From: Gordonia jinhuaensis
GTDB lineage: Bacteria; Actinomycetota; Actinomycetes; Mycobacteriales; Mycobacteriaceae
Direction of reading: 5' to 3'
Length of the DNA: 64,000 nt
Assembly: GCF_014639795.1 (NCBI RefSeq)
Contig: NZ_BMGC01000008.1
Location: forward strand, 90,035 to 154,034
Shown here: piece after piece, positions 1-8,382 of the stretch
How the letters are laid out: every line of letters begins with the position of its first letter
Position numbering within the stretch: position 1 is the first letter of the stretch
Position numbers and translations under genes: made by a program
Notes under the pieces: generated by a model
Database searches by the model: none
The model's input: only the letters and a program-made list of their open reading frames with translations
Told to the model about the DNA's origin: nothing

Positions 1-54
1 ACGCAGCAGCGGATCGACCGCGCGTGCGGTGGGCATCACCGTGAGATCCGCCAT
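1..54 (-). CDS. Partial CDS, N-terminus only (runs off left edge)
   Basis: The first 18 residues of a minus-strand gene are visible, beginning MADLTVMPTARAVDPLLR and leaving the window. The ATG is preceded by a very strong ribosome binding site (GAGGAGG about 6 nt upstream), which is why a real gene is called from so little sequence. The family cannot be recognised. In related genomes acyl-CoA dehydrogenases often sit beside the phosphatase and phosphotransferase found to the right, but nothing visible here confirms that. Confidence 0.55.
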   Translation of the reverse strand, partial: MADLTVMPTARAVDPLLR

Positions 55-206
55 GTGCTGCCTCCTCGGTTGTACGCCGGGTGGGGGTGTACGAGTGAAC
101 TCCCAACCTATCCCGCACGTGTGAGGACGCGCGCGTCCAACCCACCTATTTCGCGGACAGCGAAGCCCCGGGTGTCGCGCCGATGGCGGGATGACACGAT
201 CGACAC

Positions 207-869
207 ATGGGAGTCATCTACATCGTGCGTCACGGACAGGCCTCCACTGCGGCCTACGACACCGACGTCGCCGACGACGTACCGACCGGCCTCACCGAGC
301 TGGGACGACACCAGGCCGAGCATGCCGGTGTGGCGCTGAGCAGACGGATCGGACATGTCGACGCCGCCTTCTGCGGTGATCTGCCCCGCCAGCGCGAGAC
401 GCTCGACCTGGTACTCGCGCAACTGCCCGACTCGCCCGTGCCCACCGTCGACGAACGCTGGGATGAGTACCGCATCGCCGATGTGCTCTCCGGTGTGGAT
501 GTGCCCTCGAGCACCGACACCCGCGGCTACCAGGAGGTTCTCGACGCCGCACTCGACCGGTGGATCGGCGGCGGGGAGGGTGCCGGCGAGAGCTTCGCCG
601 ACTTCACCGGCCGCGCGGCCGACGCGCTCACCCAGGCCGCGACGGCCGCCGGGTCGGGCAAGACGGTGGTCGTCGCGTCGTCGAGCGGCACCATCGCCGC
701 GGTGGTCGCCGCCCTGTGGGGGATGCCGCCGCAGAGTTGGCAGTCGCTGGCCCGGATGATGGTCAACACCGCGATCACCAAGCTGATCGTCGGCGGCGCC
801 GGTGTCCACGTCGCCTCGGTCGCCGAACACGCACACGTCGAGACCGCGGGCTTGATGACCTACCGCTGA
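207..869 (+). CDS. Histidine phosphatase family protein (phosphoglycerate mutase-like)
   Basis: 220 aa, the usual size for a single-domain branch-1 histidine phosphatase. The signature RHG with the phospho-accepting histidine lies at residues 8-10 (IVRHGQ), followed by the typical pattern in which E and R residues complete the phosphate pocket. The physiological substrate cannot be told. A CACGAT hexamer ends 6 nt before the ATG, so the message may be leaderless. The 3' end overlaps the convergent phosphotransferase gene by 10 nt; the two are commonly neighbours in mycolate actinobacteria. Confidence 0.85.
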   Translation: MGVIYIVRHGQASTAAYDTDVADDVPTGLTELGRHQAEHAGVALSRRIGHVDAAFCGDLPRQRETLDLVLAQLPDSPVPTVDERWDEYRIADVLSGVDVPSSTDTRGYQEVLDAALDRWIGGGEGAGESFADFTGRAADALTQAATAAGSGKTVVVASSSGTIAAVVAALWGMPPQSWQSLARMMVNTAITKLIVGGAGVHVASVAEHAHVETAGLMTYR

Positions 870-1885
870 TCGAGCGTCCGCAATCCCAGGGTCACCAGCG
901 CCTCGGTGGCCTCGGCGGCGCGATCTGCCCCGTCCCCGGCGTCGGCGCCGCTGATCGCGCGGTGGGTGATGCCCTCGGCGATCACCGCGATCTTCAGGTA
1001 GGCCAATCCCAGGTAGAACCCCCAGTGATCGAGCTCGACACTCGAGCTGCGGGTGTAGCGCTGCGCCATCTCGTCGGCCGACGGATATCGCGGACTCGTC
1101 CAGGCCGCGTCGAAACCGAGGACCCGATCGAATTCCGGTGTGCGATAGACACACATCAACGCGACATCGGTGAGCGGGTCGCCGAGAGTGGCCATCTCCC
1201 AGTCGACGACGGCGGCCACCGTGCTCGGATCGCCGGCGGCCAGGATCGTGTTGTCCACCCGGAAGTCGCCGTGGACCACCGCATGCCGTGCCGACTGCGG
1301 TACGCGCTCGGCCAACGCGCCGGCCAGCCGGTCCAGATCGGGCAGGTCGCGGGTGCGCACATGCTCCCACTGCCGTGTCCAGGTTCGTACCTGCCGCGCC
1401 GCGAACCCGTCCGGCCGACCGAAATCGCGCAGACCCACCGCGTCGATGTCGACGGAATGCAGTGCGGCGAGGGTGTCGACCAACGCATCGGAGTTGTCGG
1501 CCACCTGCTCGTCGGTGAGATCGGCGAGATCTGCCGCCGTGCGGATCACCGTGCCGTCCACGAAACCCATCACCGTGAACGGCACGCCGAACGCTGTGCC
1601 GTCCAGATCGGCGGCCACACTGGCCGCGACCGGGACCGCTGTGTCCTGCAACGCCGAGGTGACCGTCCACTCCCGGGTCATGTCATGCGCCGAGGGTGTC
1701 AGCCCGCCCGTGGGAGGGCGGCGGATCACCCAGCGATGGATGTCATCTGCGAGCAGAAATGTGAGATTGCTGCGTCCGCCGCTGATCCGGTCGGCGTGCA
1801 ACTCGCCGACGATGTCGACGCCGGATCGCCGTAGCACCTCGGCGACGGCATCGAGGGGTAGGACCGGGTGCGTGGGGGTCGACAC
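860..1885 (-). CDS. Aminoglycoside-phosphotransferase-like kinase (ACAD10/FadE36-type)
   Basis: About 341 aa in the APH fold. It shows the Brenner-type catalytic loop VVHGDFRVDN and the metal-binding VVDWEMATLGDP segment of the phosphotransferase family often mis-named FadE36 in mycobacteria. Homologues are thought to phosphorylate hydroxylated acyl-CoA intermediates, but the substrate here is inferred only. The frame stays open upstream to 2053, but that stretch reads like non-coding sequence and covers the promoter of the divergent sulfotransferase. The GTG at 1885, just before VSTPTHPVLPL, is therefore preferred. The start is uncertain. Confidence 0.8.
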   Translation of the reverse strand: MSTPTHPVLPLDAVAEVLRRSGVDIVGELHADRISGGRSNLTFLLADDIHRWVIRRPPTGGLTPSAHDMTREWTVTSALQDTAVPVAASVAADLDGTAFGVPFTVMGFVDGTVIRTAADLADLTDEQVADNSDALVDTLAALHSVDIDAVGLRDFGRPDGFAARQVRTWTRQWEHVRTRDLPDLDRLAGALAERVPQSARHAVVHGDFRVDNTILAAGDPSTVAAVVDWEMATLGDPLTDVALMCVYRTPEFDRVLGFDAAWTSPRYPSADEMAQRYTRSSSVELDHWGFYLGLAYLKIAVIAEGITHRAISGADAGDGADRAAEATEALVTLGLRTLDQR

Positions 1886-2016
1886 AGCCTCGACGTTAGG
1901 TGTGCCGACGGCGGCGTGTGGGGGATTTCGCCCGATACACGCCGGTGAGTTCACAGCCACCGACAACGCGTCCGAAATGGCAAGACTTAACCTCTCGATG
2001 AGCGTAAATGTCCAGG

Positions 2017-2044
2017 TTGCGGGGGGGTTTCGGCTGGTTACACT
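2017..2044 (+). promoter_or_regulatory. Promoter of the sulfotransferase gene (leaderless)
   Basis: TTGCGG (2017-2022) and TACACT (2039-2044) are separated by 16 nt, and the ATG follows 7 nt after the -10. Transcription would start at or next to the start codon, so the mRNA should be leaderless. No Shine-Dalgarno sequence is visible, which agrees with this. Confidence 0.6.
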
Positions 2045-2051
2045 GTGCGCC

Positions 2052-2846
2052 ATGCCAGCGACGCGCGCCTACCTCGTCTGCGCCACCCAGCGAAGCGGTT
2101 CGACTCTTCTCGTGGAGTCACTCGCCACCACCGGCGTTGCCGGTCGGCCCGCCGAGTTCTTCCAGTACCTGCCGACGAGCTCACTGCCCCCACAGCCGCG
2201 GGAGTGGTTCGCCGGAGTCACCGACCCCGAGATCGTCGAGCTGCTGGACACGACCGATGAGGGCAGCGTCGACACCAGGACCGCAGACCAGTGGCGCGCC
2301 GACATCCTGGCCGCCGGCGCCACGCCGAACGGTGTGTGGGGCGGCAAGCTGATGTGGAACCAGACACCGTTGCTGATCGCCCGAACCCGGATCGCACATG
2401 CATCCCTGCGCACCGCCGTCCGGTCACTGTTCGACGGTGCCGATCCTCTCTACATCCATGTGTCGCGTAAAGATGTTGTCCCGCAGGCTGTCTCGATGTG
2501 GACGGCGGTCCAAACCCAGCAGTGGCAGGCACCCGACGCGCCCGCAGCACTGCACCGGGAACCGGTCTACGACGCCCGCGGGATAGCTCATCTCGCGACG
2601 ATCCTGCTCGATCAGGAGCGCGCCTGGCGGCAGTGGTTCGCCGCCGAGTCACTCTCGCCGGTCGAGATCGAGTTCAGTGAGCTCGTCGCCGACCCCACCG
2701 CCACCACCGCGCGGGTGCTCTCGGCCCTCGATCAGGATCCCGGATTGGCGCCGCCGCCACCGATCCGGCGGCAGTCCAACTCCCGATCACGCGAATGGGT
2801 CGAGCGCTACCGCGACGACGCCGCACGCCTGGGCTATCCGTCATGA
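2052..2846 (+). CDS. Stf0-type sulfotransferase
   Basis: 264 aa. The N-terminal loop ATQRSGSTLL (about residues 11-20) is the PAPS 5'-phosphosulfate-binding motif, and the later VSRKDVVPQAVS resembles the 3'-phosphate-binding region of the mycobacterial trehalose 2-sulfotransferase Stf0. It probably moves sulfate from PAPS to a sugar or glycolipid in the cytoplasm; trehalose is the family precedent, not something shown here. The start is fixed by the leaderless promoter immediately upstream. A formylglycine-generating enzyme follows 49 nt downstream on the same strand. Confidence 0.82.
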   Translation: MPATRAYLVCATQRSGSTLLVESLATTGVAGRPAEFFQYLPTSSLPPQPREWFAGVTDPEIVELLDTTDEGSVDTRTADQWRADILAAGATPNGVWGGKLMWNQTPLLIARTRIAHASLRTAVRSLFDGADPLYIHVSRKDVVPQAVSMWTAVQTQQWQAPDAPAALHREPVYDARGIAHLATILLDQERAWRQWFAAESLSPVEIEFSELVADPTATTARVLSALDQDPGLAPPPPIRRQSNSRSREWVERYRDDAARLGYPS

Positions 2847-2895
2847 CCGGCCCGCACGAGCGACCCGACAGCCACCGCGAGAGCATCATCGAAGG

Positions 2896-3855
2896 GTGAG
2901 TTGTTGCACGCCCGACGGAGATGAGACGCTGCCGCATCCGGATCCTGCCGCTCGTGGCGATCACCGGGTCCGAGGCGACCATCCGATCGAGACCGTCCAG
3001 ATCCCCGGCGGGACCTTCGCGATGGGGGATGCACTCGGTGAGGGATATCCCGCCGACGGTGAGGTACCCGTCCACGAGGTGACACTGGACGCCTTCGACA
3101 TCGACGCCACCACCGTCACCACCGCGGCCTTCGCCGAATTCGTCGACGACACCGGCCACCTCACCGACGCCGAACGGCTCGGCATGTCGCCGGTGTTCGC
3201 CGGGTATGCGAGCGACCCCGGCGAACCGATCCCGCAGACGCCCTGGTGGCTCGCGGTACCGGGCGCGGACTGGCGCCATCCCCACGGTCCGTCCAGCACC
3301 GCGATCGACGACCATCCCGTGGTGCACGTGTCGTTTCACGATGCGCTCGCCTACTGCGACTGGGCTTCTCGCGCGCTGCCCACCGAGGCGCAGTGGGAAT
3401 ACGCCGCGCGCGGCGGGCTATCGGGTGCCCGCTATCCGTGGGGAGACGACCATCCCACCCACGACGGGCCCACCGGCCAGCACCTCAACATCTTCACCGG
3501 CGAATTCCCCGACCGGCCCACCGCACCGGTCGGCACCGTGGCCGCGCGGTCCTACACCCCCAACGGTTACGGGCTGTTCCAGCCGGTCGGCAACGTGTGG
3601 GAGTGGTGCGCCGACCGCTTCAGCGCCCGGTACTACCGGCGCTCCCCCAGCCACCACCCGCAGGGTCCCGACCGCGGGAATGCCCGGGTCCTGCGCGGCG
3701 GCAGCCACCTGTGTCATATCTCCTACTGCTATCGCTATCGAGTGGCCGCACGTTCACACAACACGGCGCACTCCACGGCCGGCAACATCGGCTTTCGCAC
3801 CGTCGGCGCAGCTGAACGGTCACCGGGCCACCTACGGGCGTCGACTATAGGGTGA
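2896..3855 (+). CDS. Formylglycine-generating enzyme (FGE/SUMF1 family)
   Basis: About 319 aa from a GTG start. The core (IPGGTFAMGD ... LPTEAQWEYAARGG ... NVWEWCADRF ... LRGGSHLCHISYC) is the FGE-sulfatase domain. Both cysteines of the copper-binding active site are present at C273 and C278 (CHISYC), which distinguishes true FGEs from FGE-like proteins with other roles. It should oxidise a cysteine in a CxPxR motif of a sulfatase to formylglycine. No sulfatase gene is in this window. The start is the only plausible in-frame GTG, but GAAGG lies directly against it, so it is tentative. Confidence 0.85.
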   Translation: MSCCTPDGDETLPHPDPAARGDHRVRGDHPIETVQIPGGTFAMGDALGEGYPADGEVPVHEVTLDAFDIDATTVTTAAFAEFVDDTGHLTDAERLGMSPVFAGYASDPGEPIPQTPWWLAVPGADWRHPHGPSSTAIDDHPVVHVSFHDALAYCDWASRALPTEAQWEYAARGGLSGARYPWGDDHPTHDGPTGQHLNIFTGEFPDRPTAPVGTVAARSYTPNGYGLFQPVGNVWEWCADRFSARYYRRSPSHHPQGPDRGNARVLRGGSHLCHISYCYRYRVAARSHNTAHSTAGNIGFRTVGAAERSPGHLRASTIG

Positions 3856-3878
3856 GAAGCCGAAAGGGGGTCCACACG

Positions 3879-4340
3879 ATGAACACAGGTGACGTCGCAC
3901 CCGACTTCGCGCTGCCGGACAACACGGGGACCACACGCACCCTCACCGACTTCCTGACCACCGGCCCGGTCGTGCTCTTCTTCTACCCCGGCGCCAACAC
4001 GCCGATCTGCACCAAGGAGGCCTGTCACTTCCGCGACCTCGCCTCCGAGTTCGCGCAGGTCGGGGCAACACGGGTGGGTATCAGCACCGACGATGTCGAG
4101 ACCTTGTCCGGGTTCGCGGGTGGTCACCAGTTCGACTATCCGCTGCTGTCGGATTCCGACGGAGCCACCGCGAGAGCCTACGGCGTCAAACGCGGCCTGC
4201 TCGGCAAGCTCGCCCCGGTCAAACGACACACCTTCGTCATCGACACCGACCGGCGCATCCTGGCCGTGATCGCCAACGAGTTCAACGCGCAGACCCATGC
4301 CGACCAGGCGCTGGACCTGCTGACCAAGCGCACGGTGTGA
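3879..4340 (+). CDS. Peroxiredoxin, BCP/AhpC-TSA type
   Basis: 153 aa thioredoxin-fold peroxiredoxin. The active-site stretch is FFYPGANTPICTKEAC, with the peroxidatic Cys at 44 and a second Cys at 49 that can act as resolving residue, the atypical 2-Cys arrangement of BCP proteins. It should reduce hydroperoxides in the cytosol. The start is supported by GAAAGGGGG about 9 nt upstream of the ATG. The gene begins 23 nt after the FGE gene and could be cotranscribed with it. Confidence 0.9.
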   Translation: MNTGDVAPDFALPDNTGTTRTLTDFLTTGPVVLFFYPGANTPICTKEACHFRDLASEFAQVGATRVGISTDDVETLSGFAGGHQFDYPLLSDSDGATARAYGVKRGLLGKLAPVKRHTFVIDTDRRILAVIANEFNAQTHADQALDLLTKRTV

Positions 4341-4400
4341 CCGGCACACAGACATCCGCGCGCCGAGCTGTGCGCACCGCCGGTATGCCACACTCGACAC

Positions 4401-5678
4401 ATGTCTTCTCGGTCTGACGTGGCTCACCGGCCGGTTCGCACACGAGCCGCCCTCACCGCGGCATCGGCCGCCCGTTGGGCGTCACGCACCAGCGGCCGGG
4501 GCAAGGGGTCGATGATCGGCGGGCTGATCGCGTGGAAGATCGACCCGAAGATCATGAACCGGCTGGCCGCGGGCAAACACACCGCACTCATCACCGGAAC
4601 CAACGGTAAATCCACCACCACACGGATGACGGCCGCCGCACTCGCCGGCCTCGGCGACGTGGTGACCCAGGCCGACGGCGCCAACATGGATGCCGGGATC
4701 ATCGCCGCGCTCACCCTCGACCAGACCGCGCCCTATGCGGCACTCGAGGTCGACGAATTGCACACCCCCCATGTCGCCGATGCCACCGATCCGGAAGTGA
4801 TTGTGCTGCTGAACCTCTCGCGCGACCAGCTCGACCGGGTCGGCGAGATCAACATGATCGAACGCCGCCTTCGCGAGGGTGTGACCGCACATCCGGGCGC
4901 AACGATCGTCGCCAATTGCGATGACGTGCTGGTGACTTCTGCCGCCTATGACGCACAGAACGTGGTGTGGGTCGCCGCCGGCGGCGGCTGGGCCGGTGAC
5001 TCGGTGAGCTGTCCGCGCTCGGGTGAACCGATCGTGCGTAGCGCCGACGGCCAGTGGTACAGCAGCGGAACCGATTTCCGGCGCCCGACGCCGGCATGGT
5101 GGTTCGACGACGAGAAGATCTACGGCCCAGACGGTTTCGTCGCCGACATGACCCTGTCGGTACCGGGCACCGCGAACCGCGGCAATGCGACGCAGGCGGT
5201 GGCCGCTGCGGTCGCCATGGGTGCCGACCCGGCGAAAGCCGTTGCGGCAGTAGAGACCGTCGGCGAGGTGGCCGGACGCTACGGCGTGCGGCAGATCGGC
5301 AACCACTCGGTACGCATGCTGCTGGCCAAGAACCCGGCGGGCTGGCAGGAGGCACTATCGATGATCGACCAGGACGCCGACGGCCTGGTGATCGCGGTCA
5401 ACGGACAGGTTCCCGACGGCGAAGATCTCTCCTGGCTCTGGGATGTGCGCTTCGAGGAATTCGAGACCATGCAGGTGTTCGCCGCCGGGGAGCGCGCCGC
5501 CGACCTCGGTGTGCGACTGCTCTACGCCGGCGCCGAGCACACCACGATCACCGACCCGATGAAGGCGATCGCCGCCTGTCCGCCGGGCCGGGTGGAGGTA
5601 CTGGCCAACTACACCGCATTCCGCGACCTCGGTGTCGCGATGGACCGCGCGATCCGACGCGAGAGGACCGGCGAATGA
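4401..5678 (+). CDS. murT: MurT: Mur ligase subunit of the lipid II isoglutaminyl synthase
   Basis: 425 aa. The Mur-ligase P-loop GTNGKSTTTR lies at residues 66-75 and the C-terminal DUF1727 region is present. MurT activates the D-Glu alpha-carboxylate of the lipid II stem peptide with ATP, while GatD supplies ammonia. The next gene is gatD, overlapping by ATGA, as in M. tuberculosis Rv3712-Rv3713. The zinc-ribbon region is unusual: CPRSG at 204-208 and WYSSGTDFRRP at 219-229 keep only one of the four usual cysteines. CACACT ends 6 nt before the ATG, suggesting a leaderless mRNA. Confidence 0.92.
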   Translation: MSSRSDVAHRPVRTRAALTAASAARWASRTSGRGKGSMIGGLIAWKIDPKIMNRLAAGKHTALITGTNGKSTTTRMTAAALAGLGDVVTQADGANMDAGIIAALTLDQTAPYAALEVDELHTPHVADATDPEVIVLLNLSRDQLDRVGEINMIERRLREGVTAHPGATIVANCDDVLVTSAAYDAQNVVWVAAGGGWAGDSVSCPRSGEPIVRSADGQWYSSGTDFRRPTPAWWFDDEKIYGPDGFVADMTLSVPGTANRGNATQAVAAAVAMGADPAKAVAAVETVGEVAGRYGVRQIGNHSVRMLLAKNPAGWQEALSMIDQDADGLVIAVNGQVPDGEDLSWLWDVRFEEFETMQVFAAGERAADLGVRLLYAGAEHTTITDPMKAIAACPPGRVEVLANYTAFRDLGVAMDRAIRRERTGE

Positions 5679-6436
5679 ATGCGAACATCCTGGGCGACAA
5701 TGTCTCCGAGATGCGTTCTGGTGAGTCCACCCTGCGGATCGGGCTGGTACTGCCCGACGTGATGGGTACCTACGGCGACGGCGGCAACGCGCTCGTCCTG
5801 CGCCAGCGCGCGCTGATGCGCGGGATCGACGCACAGATCATCGCCATCACCCTCGACGATCCGGTGCCCGAGTCCCTCGACGTGTACACCCTCGGCGGAG
5901 CCGAGGACTACGCCCAGCGGCTGGCCACCCGCCACCTGAGCCGCTATCCCGGCCTGCAGCGTGCCGCCGAGCGCGGCGCACCGGTGCTGGCGATCTGCGC
6001 AGCGATCCAGGTCCTCGGTCACTGGTATGAGACGTCGGCGGGCGAACGTGTGGAAGGCATCTCGATGCTCGACCTCACCACCTCCCCGCAGGCCACGCGC
6101 TCGATCGGCGAACTGGCCACCCGCCCCGTGCTCGACGGGCTCACCCAACCGCTCACCGGGTTCGAGAACCACCGCGGCGGAAGCACTCTCGGACCCGACG
6201 CCGCCCCGCTGGCACGGGTGGAACACGGCACCGGAAACGGCGTGGGTGACGGCACCGAGGGTGCGGTGCAGGGATCGGTGATCAGCACCTACATGCACGG
6301 ACCGGCGCTCGCCCGCAACCCCGAACTCGCCGATCTGCTGCTCGCACGCGCGACCGGCGTGGATTCACTTGCGCCACTGGATCTTCCGGAGGTCACACAA
6401 CTGCGCAGGGAACGTCTGGCCGCCGCGCGGCGCTGA
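5675..6436 (+). CDS. gatD: GatD: glutamine amidotransferase subunit of lipid II isoglutaminyl synthase
   Basis: 253 aa class-I glutamine amidotransferase of the CobB/CobQ type (often annotated cobQ2). The nucleophile is C108 in LAICAAIQVLG, and the catalytic histidine is probably in STYMHGPALARNP near the C-terminus. It releases ammonia from glutamine for MurT, converting D-iGlu to D-iGln in peptidoglycan. It overlaps murT by 4 nt (ATGA), implying translational coupling. The gene ends 5 nt from the convergent kinase-like gene. Confidence 0.92.
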   Translation: MNANILGDNVSEMRSGESTLRIGLVLPDVMGTYGDGGNALVLRQRALMRGIDAQIIAITLDDPVPESLDVYTLGGAEDYAQRLATRHLSRYPGLQRAAERGAPVLAICAAIQVLGHWYETSAGERVEGISMLDLTTSPQATRSIGELATRPVLDGLTQPLTGFENHRGGSTLGPDAAPLARVEHGTGNGVGDGTEGAVQGSVISTYMHGPALARNPELADLLLARATGVDSLAPLDLPEVTQLRRERLAAARR

Positions 6437-6441
6437 GCGAT

Positions 6442-7032
6442 CTAGTCGACGATCCGGCAGCGGGCGCGAGTTGCGTCCACCGCATACCAGCCCCGCTCGA
6501 AGTTCTGCCAGCGAATCAGGTTGTCGCGGTTGATCTCTCCGTCGCGGGCGACCGCACGCTCGAGTCGGGTGGTGGCATCCCCGCCGTCGAGCCACAGCGA
6601 GTGGGTCAGCCGGTCGGCGATACGCCGGCGCGCCGAGGTGACACCCTCGATCACCAACAGCGGCTGCCAGCGGATGATCGTCTTCGCGCCCGGGGTGGGT
6701 ATTCCGTCGGCATCCCACATCAGTGGCCGGTAGGCATAGTCACGACGACGCAGGAACGGGTGAATGATCTCGGTCTCGAAATCCGGCCACCATGCGGCCG
6801 GGTTGTCCCACGTCGCATAGTGATCGGTGCGCACCAGCGCCACCCCGGTGCCGCGTGCGGCGAGTTCCTCGACGAGCAGATCGGCGAAGGTCGACTTACC
6901 CGCTCCCGACGGTCCGTCGATCGCGACGATGCCGGTGGTCATCTCGGCGGCGAGCATCGCTGCCTGCGACCGCAACGGCTCGTCGGTCACCGTTTCATCG
7001 GGGGCGCTGGAGGTATCGGGGGCAGTCGTCAT
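6442..7032 (-). CDS. Uridine kinase-like P-loop nucleoside kinase
   Basis: 196 aa. The Walker A motif is [10 protein letters not shown] (about residues 40-49), with DHYATWDNP and [12 protein letters not shown] downstream as in the uridine kinase/phosphoribulokinase superfamily. The substrate is not certain. It is the last gene of a ybaB-recR-kinase operon: its ATG overlaps the recR stop (ATGA, 4 nt). The first 30 or so residues are low-complexity (T, S, D, E, P) and may be dispensable. Confidence 0.75.
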   Translation of the reverse strand: MTTAPDTSSAPDETVTDEPLRSQAAMLAAEMTTGIVAIDGPSGAGKSTFADLLVEELAARGTGVALVRTDHYATWDNPAAWWPDFETEIIHPFLRRRDYAYRPLMWDADGIPTPGAKTIIRWQPLLVIEGVTSARRRIADRLTHSLWLDGGDATTRLERAVARDGEINRDNLIRWQNFERGWYAVDATRARCRIVD

Positions 7033-7640
7033 ACCAGGACCCGACGGCCCGACAGGGCGCGGCCGAGAGTGAGATCGTCGGCGAACTCCAGATCGCCGCC
7101 CATCGGCAGACCCGACGCGAGTCTGGTCACCGAGAGTCCCGGGAAGTCCTTGAGCATGCGCACCAGATATGTCGCGGTGGCCTCACCCTCGGTGTTGGGA
7201 TCGGTCGCCACGATCACCTCACTCACGTCCACCCCGTCCTCCTGATTGCCCAGGCGGCGCAGCAGCTCACGGATACGCAACTGGTCGGGGCCGATCCCCG
7301 ACAGCGGGTCGAGTGCTCCGCCGAGAACGTGGTAGCGCCCGGCGAACTCACGCGTGCGCTCGATGGCCAGCACATCTTTGGGTTCCTCGACGACACAGAT
7401 CTTGGTCGCATCGCGTCGGGCGTCCGAACAGATCCGGCACAGCCGGTCGGCGGAGACGTTTCCGCATTCGGCGCAGAACGTGACGTCGTCACGCACCCGG
7501 GTGAGTGCGCCGATCAGCCTGTTGGTCTCGGCATTCTCCGCGGCCAGCAGGTGGAACGCGATGCGCTGAGCACCCTTGGGACCGAGCCCGGGCAGCTTGC
7601 CGAGCTCGTCGATCAGATCCTGGATGGGTCCTTCGTACAT
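7029..7640 (-). CDS. recR: Recombination mediator protein RecR
   Basis: 203 aa, normal for RecR. In order it shows a helix-hairpin-helix ([17 protein letters not shown]), a C4 zinc finger (CAECG ... CRIC) and a Toprim domain ([19 protein letters not shown]). It acts with RecF and RecO to load RecA at gaps. The frame is open 14 codons further upstream, but the ATG before [14 protein letters not shown] matches the family start and leaves 7 nt after ybaB, the normal gene order. Confidence 0.96.
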   Translation of the reverse strand: MYEGPIQDLIDELGKLPGLGPKGAQRIAFHLLAAENAETNRLIGALTRVRDDVTFCAECGNVSADRLCRICSDARRDATKICVVEEPKDVLAIERTREFAGRYHVLGGALDPLSGIGPDQLRIRELLRRLGNQEDGVDVSEVIVATDPNTEGEATATYLVRMLKDFPGLSVTRLASGLPMGGDLEFADDLTLGRALSGRRVLV

Positions 7641-7647
7641 ACGTGGG

Positions 7648-7974
7648 TCAGCCCAGGCCGGGCAGTCCGCCGCCGAGACCACCGGTCAGCGGGCCCATCT
7701 TCTCCTCGGTGAGGGCCTCACGTTTGCCGGCGAGATCGGTGAGCGCACCGAGCACGAGGTCCTGCAGGGTCTCCACGTCGTCGGGGTCGACCACCTTCGG
7801 GTCGATCGAGATCCCGGTGATCTCACCGACACCGTTGCCGGTGACCGACACGAGACCGCCGCCGGCGGTCCCGGTGATCTGCGTCGATGCGATCTCGTTC
7901 TGCACGACCATCAACTGCTGCTGCATCTGCTGCGCCTGCGCGAGCAGGTCGGCCATCGGATTCTCTGGATCCAT
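7648..7974 (-). CDS. YbaB/EbfC family nucleoid-associated protein
   Basis: 108 aa. A glutamine- and methionine-rich N-terminal helix ([20 protein letters not shown]) is followed by the conserved [30 protein letters not shown] segment of the family. It binds DNA as a dimer and is almost always upstream of recR, as here (7 nt gap). The C-terminus is a short glycine-rich tail. Confidence 0.93.
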   Translation of the reverse strand: MDPENPMADLLAQAQQMQQQLMVVQNEIASTQITGTAGGGLVSVTGNGVGEITGISIDPKVVDPDDVETLQDLVLGALTDLAGKREALTEEKMGPLTGGLGGGLPGLG

Positions 7975-8025
7975 CCCACCAGCGTAATGTGCGCCGCCGA
8001 CATCCGGCCGCGGCAGGCCGTCGGT

Positions 8026-8382
8026 TCAGCCGACGAGTCGCCTCAGATGCTCGGCGATGTCGTCGACGGTGCTGCCCTCGATCGGGGTGATCCGGAACTC
8101 CAGCCACGGGTTGCCCCCGAACATGCGGGCCGCTCGCGGGGTCAGCGCGAACTCGAACAGATCGTCGCGACGACGCCACTCCTCGATGCCGTCGTAGACC
8201 GGCGCGCCCACGCCGGTGGTCAGGCAGTACCGTCCCGTCGCATCGGCGCCGCCCGGGGCCGCCGGATCGACGAGAGCGGGCAGATCACGCTGGATCTGCA
8301 GACAGTCACCGCTCTCGGAATCGATGAACACCAGCACCTCGCAGCCGAGGTCGACGTGGCGGTCATAACTCGCGGTGATCAC
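8026..8382 (-). CDS. Conserved hypothetical protein
   Basis: About 118 aa from a GTG at 8382 (VITASYDRHVDLGCEVLVFID). No family could be named. It looks like a small soluble alpha/beta protein with an acidic character and no signal or membrane segment. The frame extends to 8418, but the longer versions overlap the upstream pseudouridine synthase gene more deeply. Even the chosen start overlaps it by 20 nt, so the two are probably cotranscribed. The start is uncertain. Confidence 0.6.
   Translation of the reverse strand: MITASYDRHVDLGCEVLVFIDSESGDCLQIQRDLPALVDPAAPGGADATGRYCLTTGVGAPVYDGIEEWRRRDDLFEFALTPRAARMFGGNPWLEFRITPIEGSTVDDIAEHLRRLVG

Noticed and set aside
108..1670. Long minus-strand open frame of 520 codons over the left end
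   Set aside because: It is the antisense of the histidine phosphatase and an off-frame reading of the phosphotransferase; very Arg/Gly-rich and without motifs.
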